Below are positions 40,531 to 48,708 of a DNA stretch of 48,708 nucleotides, in pieces. The stretch is from Geobacillus thermoleovorans. GTDB taxonomy: Bacteria; Bacillota; Bacilli; Bacillales; Anoxybacillaceae. The notes beneath the pieces were generated by a model. It was not told the origin of the DNA and searched no databases. It was given only the letters and a program-made list of their open reading frames with translations. The stretch is from the NCBI RefSeq assembly GCF_001610955.1, contig NZ_CP014336.1:1-48708 (forward strand), read 5' to 3'. Position numbers and translations under genes: made by a program. The stretch's first letter is position 1. Each line of letters starts with the position of its first letter.

Positions 40531-40992
40531 GCGCCGGTCTTCCCGGCTGACCGCCTTCTGGCCCTTTGGCCATCCGGCCGGAGCCTAGGGAAGCCCGGCG
40601 CTCGGTTCATTCGAAGAAGTTGCCTATGGGCCCATTCATCCGCAGCCGTGCGAAGCGTGACCGAAGAAGCCAATGCATTGCACCGCTGCTTGAAGCAATA
40701 AATCATCGAATAAATGATTGATACTAAAAATAATGAATTATACATTAAAATAATTAAAACAATAAATAAACGTTTATTTCATCTTTCCTTCCAACAAACA
40801 AAAGTTTCGTGGTTCGCACGAAGATTCCATTTCCGCGCCGGTCTTCCCGGCTGGCCGCCTTCTGGCCCTTTGGCCATCCGGCCGGAGCCTAGGGAAGCCC
40901 GGCGCTCAGCCGCTCGAAGAAGCCGCTTGCGATCTAGCTCCTTCCGTTGTCCGCGGTCGTGCGAAGCAAGATCAAGAGGCCGATCAAAGTGG
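40531..40992. repeat. Direct repeat DR1 (right copy)
   Basis: Equivalent of 7768-8229. No differences noticed. Confidence 0.85.
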
Positions 40993-41305
40993 CGCTGTGG
41001 AAGAAAAAATCAAAACTTGCCGTAAAACGTCGTTAAACGGCTTATTTTGGCGTTTTGAAGCTTGGGGGGTAGAAAACCATTAACCCATCAAAAAAAGCGT
41101 CTCATACGGGCCGTACAAGGCCTAGGAGACCTTGTTTGTTTTTCCTCTTCAGCACAGCAAGATATATTAAACCCTTGTGTATATTGAGCGGCAGCCCCCT
41201 TTTTGCTGCTTTTATATACTTTTAGTATTTATATCTTTTAAATCTTTATATATTTTAGGAGGGGGCAAGATCCTTGATTTATCAAGGGTTTCAGCGATTT
41301 GGACA

Positions 41306-41455
41306 GTACATTTTTGGTGTTTATCTCGTACATTTTTGGTTGTTTCGGCGTACATTTTTGGTGTCCAGCGTACATTTTTGGTGTTTATCTCGTACATTTT
41401 TGGTTGTTTCGGCGTACATTTTTGGTGTCCAGCGTACATTTTTGGTGTTTATCTC
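41306..41455 (+). repeat. Iterons (right copy)
   Basis: Seven GTACATTTTTGGT units with the same 22/22/20 spacing as 8543-8692. Confidence 0.9.
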
Positions 41456-41505
41456 GTACACATGTTTTCTTGTGTACGCTTTAATAAATAAAGCGTACAT
41501 GTACG
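41456..41505. promoter_or_regulatory. rep operator inverted repeats (right copy)
   Basis: Same three overlapping inverted repeats as 8693-8742. Confidence 0.7.
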
Positions 41506-41592
41506 AAAAAATGTACTTTTTAACGTGAGTGTTTTCTTGTAGAATAGGATCAAGGAGTTATTTTCCTAATTTAGTAGGTGGAGGATGAGAGG

Positions 41593-42744
41593 ATGCAGAC
41601 TCCGGCTGTCCAGCCGCAGTACAACAGCGCCGTGACGAAGTCCAATGCGCTGATTGAGGCGAACTATAAGCTGTCCACTATCGAACAGAAGATCATCTTG
41701 TATATCATCAGCCAGATTCGCAAAGATGACGCCGATTTTAAAATGTATAAGCTGCCGATACAGGAGTTCTCTGAATTGCTGGGATATCGGGGAAGCCCTA
41801 AATACACGGAGCTTCGGGAGATCACGAAAAATTTGATGCGCAAGGTGCTTGAGATCAGAGAAGGCCAGAAGCTCAAACAGCTGAGTTGGGTTTCATACGT
41901 GGAATACGACGAGCATTCCGGCTATGTCAGCTTGGCCTTTGATCCCCGCTTGAAGCCCTACCTCCTGCAGCTGAAAAGGGAATTTACGACCTATCGCCTG
42001 AAGAATGTGATGGAACTGAAAAGCTCTTACTCCATCCGTATGTACGAGCTTTTAAAACGTTGGCAGTATATGGGCGAGGTCGTGATTCGTCTGGATGATT
42101 TGCGGATGATGGTTGGAGCAGGGGACAAGTATTCAGAATACCACAATTTCAAAAAACGAGTGCTTAATCCCGCCAAGAAGGAGATTGCGGAGAAGACGGA
42201 CATCATGTTCACATACGAGGAGATAAGGGAAAAACGCAAAGTTGCGGCGATCCGCTTTCAAATCAGAGAGAAAGTCGTTGAGCCGGTTGTCGTTGCCTTG
42301 GAAGAGAAAAAGGAAGCTCAAGCAGATGATCGGTATTTGCAGTTTTTGGCTGTAGTGCAGGCTTATGACCGGTACATAACAGAACAGCAATTCACGAAGA
42401 TAGCGGTCTTGGCTCAAAAAGCTTTCGGCGGAAACTGGATGGATGAGCTCATTCAAACGGCAAGGCGCATTATGCAACGCAATGACATCCGCGAACCAAT
42501 TGCTTTTCTGACCTATTTCTTGAATGAAAAAGTGCAACGGATTCAGGTCGGGATCGATCCAAATGAGGTGACCATTCACAGCCATGGAGGCGCTAGATTC
42601 GTCCGCCGCGAGATCGTGCCGGACTGGCTCCGGGGCTACGAAGAGCAGCTTGCTGCCGAAAGCGCCAAAAGCAAAGAGGTTGATGAAGATATCGAACAGA
42701 TGCGACGTGAGCTTGAGGAGCGGTTAAAGAAATACAAAGACTAA
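41593..42744 (+). CDS. rep: Rep_3-family initiator (right copy)
   Basis: Identical product to 8830-9981. The frame opens at GTG 41578, with ATG 41593 preferred. Confidence 0.93.
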   Translation: MQTPAVQPQYNSAVTKSNALIEANYKLSTIEQKIILYIISQIRKDDADFKMYKLPIQEFSELLGYRGSPKYTELREITKNLMRKVLEIREGQKLKQLSWVSYVEYDEHSGYVSLAFDPRLKPYLLQLKREFTTYRLKNVMELKSSYSIRMYELLKRWQYMGEVVIRLDDLRMMVGAGDKYSEYHNFKKRVLNPAKKEIAEKTDIMFTYEEIREKRKVAAIRFQIREKVVEPVVVALEEKKEAQADDRYLQFLAVVQAYDRYITEQQFTKIAVLAQKAFGGNWMDELIQTARRIMQRNDIREPIAFLTYFLNEKVQRIQVGIDPNEVTIHSHGGARFVRREIVPDWLRGYEEQLAAESAKSKEVDEDIEQMRRELEERLKKYKD

Positions 42745-42753
42745 GTCCAGCCC

Positions 42754-43211
42754 GCGCCGGTCTTCCCGGCTGACCGCCTTCTGGCCTTTGGCCATCCGGC
42801 TGGAGCCTGGAGAAGCCCGGCGCTCGGTTCATTCGAAGAAGTTGCCTATGGGCCCATTCATCCGCAGCCGTGCGAAGCGTGACCGAAGAAGCCAATGCAT
42901 TGCACCGCTGCTTGAAGGAACAAATCATTAACGAATAAGTGATGATAAAATAATAGAGTATACATTAAAATAATTAAAACAATAAATAAACGTTTATTTC
43001 ATCTTTTCTTCCAACAAACAAAAGTTTCGTGGTTCGAACAAAGATTCCATTTCCGCGCCGGTCTTCCCGGCTGGCCGCCTTCTGGCCTTTGGCCATCCGG
43101 CTGGAGCCTGGAGAAGCCCGGCGCTCAGCCGCTCGGAGAAGCTGCTTGCGATCCAGAACCTTCCGCTGTCCACGGCCGTGCGAAGCAGAATCAAGGAGTT
43201 GCTCAAAGCAC
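42754..43211. repeat. Direct repeat DR2 (right copy)
   Basis: Equivalent of 9991-10450, with two single A losses in the AT-rich middle (near 42930 and 42949). Confidence 0.85.
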
Positions 43212-43308
43212 CGCCGCGATCAATAATGATGTTTATTGTTTTATTTTTTTGTCTGACATTAAATATTGGTTAATTTTCGACAAAAAGCGACAGATAGGTG
43301 TAGCTGCA

Positions 43309-43475
43309 CCGGCGCTTCCGTTTCCTTTTGGTCCGGGTCCCCGGGGCGGTGTGATGGTCGGCTGGCAGCCGGAAAGGCTCAGCCACTGTAAGCCCAAGCG
43401 CCGAAGCCCTCGCCTTCCGGCTCGGTCCAGCCTATCACACCGCCCTTCCCGGCCCAAAAGACTACGGGTCGCCGG
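43309..43475 (-). repeat. Family-B repeat copy 2, inverted (right copy)
   Basis: Equivalent of 10548-10714. Confidence 0.75.
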
Positions 43476-43752
43476 TGTTCCAAGAAATGCAGCCAAAAGA
43501 GCATTTTTGTTAATCGATTTTACGATTTTTGAAATAAATGGAGGATTTTGAAATAAAGTGTCGAAATTCAAGACCGCCAGAGTCCTCTCCTATTCAATAG
43601 GCCTCGATTGATCCTCATGGCATTCTTATTTTCCCTTTTTCTATTTGAATGGTGTGTAAATTTTGAAGAAACGGCCGCTGTCTTTCTGCATAATGATCGT
43701 ACCTCGCACCCGCGCGACTATGCGGTTGTTTCCCATGTAGGGAGGGTGTTTT

Positions 43753-45071
43753 GTGGAGAATTTGAAGCTGGAGAATATGGAAATTTCCCCTTTGGATCGC
43801 GCAAAGCGGCATGTATGGATTCAACACCGCGGCGCCTCAGGATGGATCACGCTGGCGAAGAAGGAGCCGGATGGGGGATGGAGGCAGTATCACTACCAGC
43901 CCAACGAATTGGCTGTAGAACTGCCTAAATGGCTTGGAGAGGACGTCTATTTTAGCCAGAATACCTTTTATAAGCCTCAACGAAGAATCGAGAATATAAG
44001 GCAGCTGAGGGCTCTGTACGTGGATGTGGATTGCCATACGATTGGCTATGAGCCGGAGTGGGTGGTCGGGAAGCTGGACATCGAGGTATTCTATGACAAT
44101 ATCTTGCCTGAACCTAATCTCATCATTTTCTCGGGTCGCGGAATCGTATGCGTTTGGTTGATCGAGCCGGTCCCGTACAAGGCCTTGCCGCTGTGGAAGG
44201 CGGTGGAGAACTATTTTTATGAGCAACTTAGCTATGTGGGGGCGGACAAGAAGTCGCTGGATCCGACCAGGGTGTTCCGGATCGACGGGTCGGTCAACTC
44301 CAAGAGCAAAAGGGAGGTCGTCGTCGAGTACCGGCACGGCGACAGGTATGTCCTCCGTGACTTGCAATATGAGTACTTGCCGGAATTGACAAGGGCGGAG
44401 ACAGGGAAGAAAGGAAGAAAAGGGAAACTTGTCCGGCTACATAATATCCAGACGCTGCACTATGCCAGGCTACTGGATTTGATTCGTCTTGCGGAGCTTA
44501 GAAATTATGATCTGAAGGGATACAGGGAGCTGTTTTGTTTTTTATATCGATACTGGAGTTGTTGCCTCACTGATGATCCCGATGAGGCGCTGAGACAGAT
44601 GATAGAGCTGAACGCTGGATTTAAGGAGCCGCTGTCTGAAAAAGAGGTGATCCGGGCGACAAAAAGCGCCGAGAAAGCGTGGATGGCTAAGAATGATGCG
44701 AAGGCGAATGAGGAGGCGAGGAAAAAAGGCTATCCCGGCGCCGGCTATAATCTGAAGAACTCTACGATCATTCGATGGCTGGACATCACGCCGGAGGAAC
44801 AGCGACACTTGCAGACCATTATTGACGCCAATGAGAAGCGCCGGCGGAAACGGGAACGCGACAGGGCGAGGACAGGGGAGTTGCGCCGGGGACAAGGGCG
44901 AAGACAAGGGAGGAGTACCTCGAGGAACAACGGGAGCGAACGGAGGACAAGGCATGGCAACTGCAGAAGGCAATGGAGCGACACCCTGACGCGACAAATA
45001 AGCATCTGGCCATGATGCTTCAGATATCGGTGCGGCGTGTCCAGCAGCTTAAGAGGTTGGTCAAGAACTGA
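43753..45071 (+). pseudogene. AEP primase with one-base loss (right copy)
   Basis: One G is missing in the GGGG run near 44896, so the last ~60 residues are read in the wrong frame and the helix-turn-helix end is lost. The left copy (10992-12311) is intact, so I take this as a contig-end error. Confidence 0.85.
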
Positions 45072-45788
45072 CGTTCCCGTGAAATGGTTCGTCGCCCTTA
45101 TATTATGGGCGTCAGCCTGCTTGCTCCCGCGACCATAAAGAAAGAATAAACCAAATTGGTTTTGTTCCAATACCTCATTAGATTGGTGGGGGGAGTCCCG
45201 AGGGTTTTAAACTTCAGATTTTCACTTCGATGAAGGGTGAAATGCAAGCGGATCGTCGCAAAAAGGATGGTAAAAGGGATTTTAAAGATTGATTTTGGAC
45301 GCATAGCTGCAAGGTGAAAATGCCAGTTAGTAGTTATTATAAAGGGGATAGGTTTATTGATTAGATTTTGATTGGTGATGATATGATTATTTAGAACATA
45401 ATTCTCAATGCAAATTCACCAATAAGATAAAAATTCTGCTTAGAATCAGGGGAGCGAATGAAGGTGAGGACACCAGAGTGACGCAGAGGACGCTATGATG
45501 AAATATTGCAAATAAAAGACGAGGACAAGGGACGTGTCTCTGCTCCTCGATCGATTAGAAATCTATACAACTAAGACATGCAACCGCGTAAAGGTGTCGC
45601 GACAGATGTCCCGATGGATTAGCGGCCGCCGGAGACGATGGACAATGAATCGCGACAGACCGAAATAATAAACGTGTCTCCCATGACAATATGGACAGTG
45701 GGTGTCCCCGGTCGGGGGATTCTGAGGACACAGCATATCATCGTGTCTTGAAAAAACGAGCTTAATTTATTTTTTGTCAGACAAAAAA

Positions 45789-46010
45789 TCAAACACTTTC
45801 ATTATCATGATCATCAAGTAAAAACGGATACTTCAGCAACATATGTTGAAATGTTCCTTTGTCTTTGAATGGGAGGAATTTACGGGACAAATTTTGATAG
45901 TAGCATCTCTGGTGGATGATTGTATTGATTATATCCAAGAACACTTTATCGCTAGGGCGGACAATTTTTGAGCATACCGGACACCTTAGTCTTCCGATAA
46001 TATCGAACAT
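45789..46010 (-). CDS. Small zinc-ribbon-like protein (right copy)
   Basis: Identical to 13029-13250. Confidence 0.6.
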   Translation of the reverse strand: MFDIIGRLRCPVCSKIVRPSDKVFLDIINTIIHQRCYYQNLSRKFLPFKDKGTFQHMLLKYPFLLDDHDNESV

Positions 46011-46096
46011 TTTTTCGCCTCCTGTTTGTTTTCTATACTCCCTCTTAGCTCAATTGATGGTATAATCTTCTTGAAAAGTAAAAGGGGGAGTTTTCA

Positions 46097-46941
46097 ATGA
46101 GGAAAATCAAGATGCTGATGGTAGCTGTAATTGTATTTATGATAGCAATACTACCGGGAATTGTAACAGACGCAGCCCCAAAAAACATGTATGTACACTT
46201 CATCAATGTTGGGCAAGGTGACAGTATTTACATTAAAGCGCCAAATGGAGAGGACATTCTCATTGATGGAGGAAATAAAGATGGCAGTGATGTCGTCGCC
46301 TATCTTAAAAGCAGAAGGTAAAGGACATCGAAATCATGATCGCGACTCATCCAGACGCCGACCATATTGGCGGTCTTGATGAGGTTCTCAAGGCTTTCCC
46401 TGTGAAAAGTGTGTATGCTCCAAAAGTCGGTAATACAACGCAAGCATATAAAGATTTCTTGGTCGCTGTGAAAAATAAGAAACTTACCATCAAAGTTGCT
46501 AAAGCAGATGTTGTTCTGCCAATCAAAGGTGTGACTGCTAAGTTTGTTGGCCCTGTAAAATCGTACAGCACTAGCGATACAAATGACTGGAGCGCTGTCC
46601 TAAAAGTGACCTATGGCAAAAAGTCATTCCTGTTTACAGGCGACGCCGAGACTCGAGCAGAAGCGGATATGGTTAAAGCGAAAAAGGATTTGCGCGCTGA
46701 TGTGTTGAAAGTAGGTCATCACGGTGCGAAAACATCGACCAGCGCGACACTTTTAAAAGCTGTAAAACCAACATATGCGGTAATTTCGGTTGGCAAGAAT
46801 GCCTATGGCCATCCAACATCGGAAGTTTTAAATCGGTTGAAATCTTATAAAGTCAAGGTATTCCGTACCGACAAACAAGGAACGATTATCGCAACAACCA
46901 ACGGGACAACACTTACCTTCAACGTAAAACCAATTTATTAG
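46097..46941 (+). pseudogene. ComEC-like MBL hydrolase with one-base loss (right copy)
   Basis: One A is missing in the A-run near 46306, which splits the frame into 46097-46321 and 46336-46941. The left copy (13337-14182) is intact. Confidence 0.85.
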
Positions 46942-46951
46942 AGGTGGTTAA

Positions 46952-47167
46952 ATGAAATATATCATTGATCGCTTCGAGGGTAAATGGGCAGTTTGTGAGG
47001 CGGAGGATGGCAAAATGATCGATATTGAGAAAAGCAAGCTACCCAAAAACGCCCGCGCCGGCGATGTGATTGTACAAGAGAACGGAAAGTTCCGAGTGGA
47101 TAAAAAAGAAACAGAGAAGCGGTGGAAAGAGATTGAAGAGTTGATGAATGAGGTGTTTGAGGAGTAA
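46952..47167 (+). CDS. DUF3006 protein (right copy)
   Basis: Identical to 14193-14408. Confidence 0.85.
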   Translation: MKYIIDRFEGKWAVCEAEDGKMIDIEKSKLPKNARAGDVIVQENGKFRVDKKETEKRWKEIEELMNEVFEE

Positions 47168-47182
47168 CACCTCATTTTTTTA
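47148..47182 (+). terminator. Terminator after DUF3006 gene (right copy)
   Basis: ATGAGGTGT / ACACCTCAT stem with T-run. Confidence 0.85.
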
Positions 47183-48188
47183 TATAAACGATTTTCCCAA
47201 AACAAGGGAGCGCTGAGGCGTTCTTTGTCTCTGGCATGGGAAACCCCTGTCTGTTAGAGTCATCTTCTGTCCTTCAGTGAGAGGCGTGTGGCGACTAATG
47301 ATGGGTGGTTGGCGGCTCGTCATTGTAATGATGGAGAAGATCAACCTTCGTGGACTCAATCGTGGACTCAATCAAGGTACGAAGCGAGTGGCCGCTATCG
47401 TGGCGACTGCTGGGCGTCTGTTGCCCGTGGTATCCATTCGTCCGATGGCTGAAAGCCGGATCACTGGATAAAAGAAGAACACCGCTAAAAACCGACCTAA
47501 TGCGCTCATACAGACGTTTTTGGGGAAAGGGAGGCTTTGTAGGATTGGATGATGCAGGGCAGACTCAATCAAGGGACGCGTCGGAGACATAGGATGTCGC
47601 GGAAATGCCCCCTTGGCTGTGTGGGCGAGGAAGTGGAAGTGCGCTACAAACGGTGTGGCGAAGGATACCAAGCCTTCTTCAGCGTTCAGCCGGTCAATCG
47701 GGTTGTCATCCCCGCCGAGTAGCAAATCTTCCGGTATGGACAGCGGCTCACACAAGACTTCATCGATGCCCTTGACGGACGACATGTGTCTCGGTTCAGT
47801 GAGACGCGATCGAGCGGCAACGGCACCGAATCATCGGATAATGCCAGCGCCCCTTGACGCAACTGTCCGTCTTGTTCCCACAAAACGAGCCGGACGGTAA
47901 GCGTCGGGATTAGGGGCGTGATGTCATTGACGTCACGAAACGCCGGATGGGGGGAGAACGAGACACCATGGGTATCCTTCGTGGCGGCGTCTGCCTCCTC
48001 CTGAGGACATCCCAGAGTCAACACAGGACATCCACACGACCCCCAGAGTGTGCGGTGACACGGCCAGCCAGGACAAATCGACCTCCGGCTTTTTCGGTGG
48101 CGTCGGAGTTAACCGGGGTCAAACCAGTAAACCAACAATGTCACCCTGATATATTGCTGTTTTTCTCCCTTTTCCACATACAACAATA
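47183..48188. other. GC-rich region with broken frames (right copy)
   Basis: Equivalent of 14425-15430. The same minus-strand frames (48024-47686 and 47785-47372) overlap with the same shift as in the left copy. Confidence 0.4.
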
Positions 48189-48428
48189 TTAAAACTTTGG
48201 CAACGCCTCCACCGCATCCGCCAGATCACTATAGCTGTCTTTTAAGTATCGGGACGTTTGTGGCGATATTGCTATGACCTGCGAGTCTCCGCACTTTCTC
48301 GATATCGTTGTTCGTCGCCTTTAGCATCCACTTGCAAAACGTATGTCGGAACATATGGGGCGTCAGTTTTTGTTCGGCAGGCTGTGGCTTTCAATCATTC
48401 GCTGGACGCCGCGGATCGAAAAGTTTTA
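48189..48428 (-). pseudogene. Recombinase 3' fragment 1 (right copy)
   Basis: Equivalent of 15431-15667. An extra T near 48257 and a missing T near 48370 break the frame. Confidence 0.8.
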
Positions 48429-48437
48429 CGTTTTGTT

Positions 48438-48699
48438 TTATTCCTTTTCGGCTTCCAACCAATCCGTTATCATGAACAGTTCCTTCTTCAGCTGCCGATT
48501 CAGCTCCACAGGGACATGAAGCACGGTATTAGATCCTAACGTGAAAGAAAATGGTTCGTTCTCATCGATTAATTGTGCCAAGGAACGCAAACCGGAGGCC
48601 TTGAATCGACCTTCTAACGGAAATCCGGCGATGCTGCTTATATAAACGCATTATCGGCAAAATACCATCAATCACTTTTAATTGATCCATTATAGACAT
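48438..48699 (-). pseudogene. 87-aa gene, broken at contig end (right copy)
   Basis: Equivalent of 15679-15942. A missing A near 48646 and a missing C near 48666 shift the frame. The ATG is at 48697-48699, nine bases before the contig ends. Confidence 0.8.
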
Positions 48700-48708
48700 G
48701 TTTTATCC

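Larger units (their letters stand above)
32738..48708. repeat. Right copy of contig terminal redundancy
   Basis: Counterpart of 1-15951. Sequence quality is good up to about 41 kb and then shows single-base losses (near 42,930, 44,896, 46,306 and 48,150-48,665). Features below 15,951 have their equivalents here. Confidence 0.93.

Noticed and set aside
1..48708. True 16-kb tandem duplication on the plasmid
   Set aside because: Copies differ only by end-clustered homopolymer-type errors, with no substitutions that would mark two evolving copies. A circular overlap explains everything, although reads would be needed to be certain.
1..48708. Relaxase, oriT or conjugation genes
   Set aside because: No MOB-type or VirB/VirD4-type protein was recognised in any reading frame.

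Overview
The window looks like a plasmid from a thermophilic Bacillaceae host, probably Geobacillus, Parageobacillus or Anoxybacillus. The grounds are Firmicutes-type GGAGG ribosome sites with many GTG and TTG starts, a 30-nt CRISPR repeat of the Geobacillus ...ATTGAAAC type, ISBst12-like IS66, and Geobacillus-like IS21, IS630 and IS110 elements. I see no rRNA, tRNA, relaxase or housekeeping gene.

The first 15,951 bases and the last 15,971 bases are the same sequence. They differ almost only by single-base, mostly homopolymer, deletions, which cluster in the first 3.5 kb of the left copy and the last 8 kb of the right copy. The simplest reading is one circular plasmid of about 32.76 kb read about one and a half times into a linear contig with poor ends. 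Most genes in 1-15951 therefore appear twice ('left' and 'right' copy), and the broken reading frames are best taken as sequence errors. The right copy is the better text for the OLD nuclease and par genes; the left copy is better for the primase, the MBL hydrolase and the 87-aa gene.

Layout of the unit. (i) OLD-family nuclease, terminator, structured repeats, then an orphan CRISPR array of four repeats with its own promoter and no cas genes. (ii) Partition operon: parA plus a ribbon-helix-helix partner. (iii) An RHH regulator whose promoter is bracketed by TGTCNGACA boxes, divergent from a ComK-like gene. (iv) A DUF1659-DUF2922-YvrJ-CwlK-like cassette. (v) A short tyrosine recombinase beside an inverted repeat. 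(vi) The replicon: seven iterons and a Rep_3 initiator between two ~460-bp direct repeats made of GC-rich hairpins. (vii) An archaeo-eukaryotic-type primase. (viii) A zinc-ribbon-like protein, and a secreted ComEC-like MBL hydrolase with its DUF3006 partner. (ix) A cassette region in which a full-length tyrosine recombinase is followed, on the minus strand, by an R-M system, a recombinase 3' fragment, a small gene and another recombinase 3' fragment. (x) A RelA/SpoT-domain protein. (xi) Nested transposons (ISL3 split by IS21 and cut by IS630; a recombinase fragment; IS110). (xii) A GNAT acetyltransferase. (xiii) A short array of hairpin repeats split by an IS66 element, leading back into the OLD gene.

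Taken together this is a stably partitioned theta plasmid carrying several defence-type modules (OLD, R-M, orphan CRISPR array, possibly RelA/SpoT) and competence-related genes (ComK-like, ComEC-like, murein hydrolase). The most interesting signals are the orphan CRISPR array, the recombinase-tail cassette array, the TGTCNGACA control network, the hairpin repeats around the replicon, and the HTH-HTH-MvaI fusion endonuclease.
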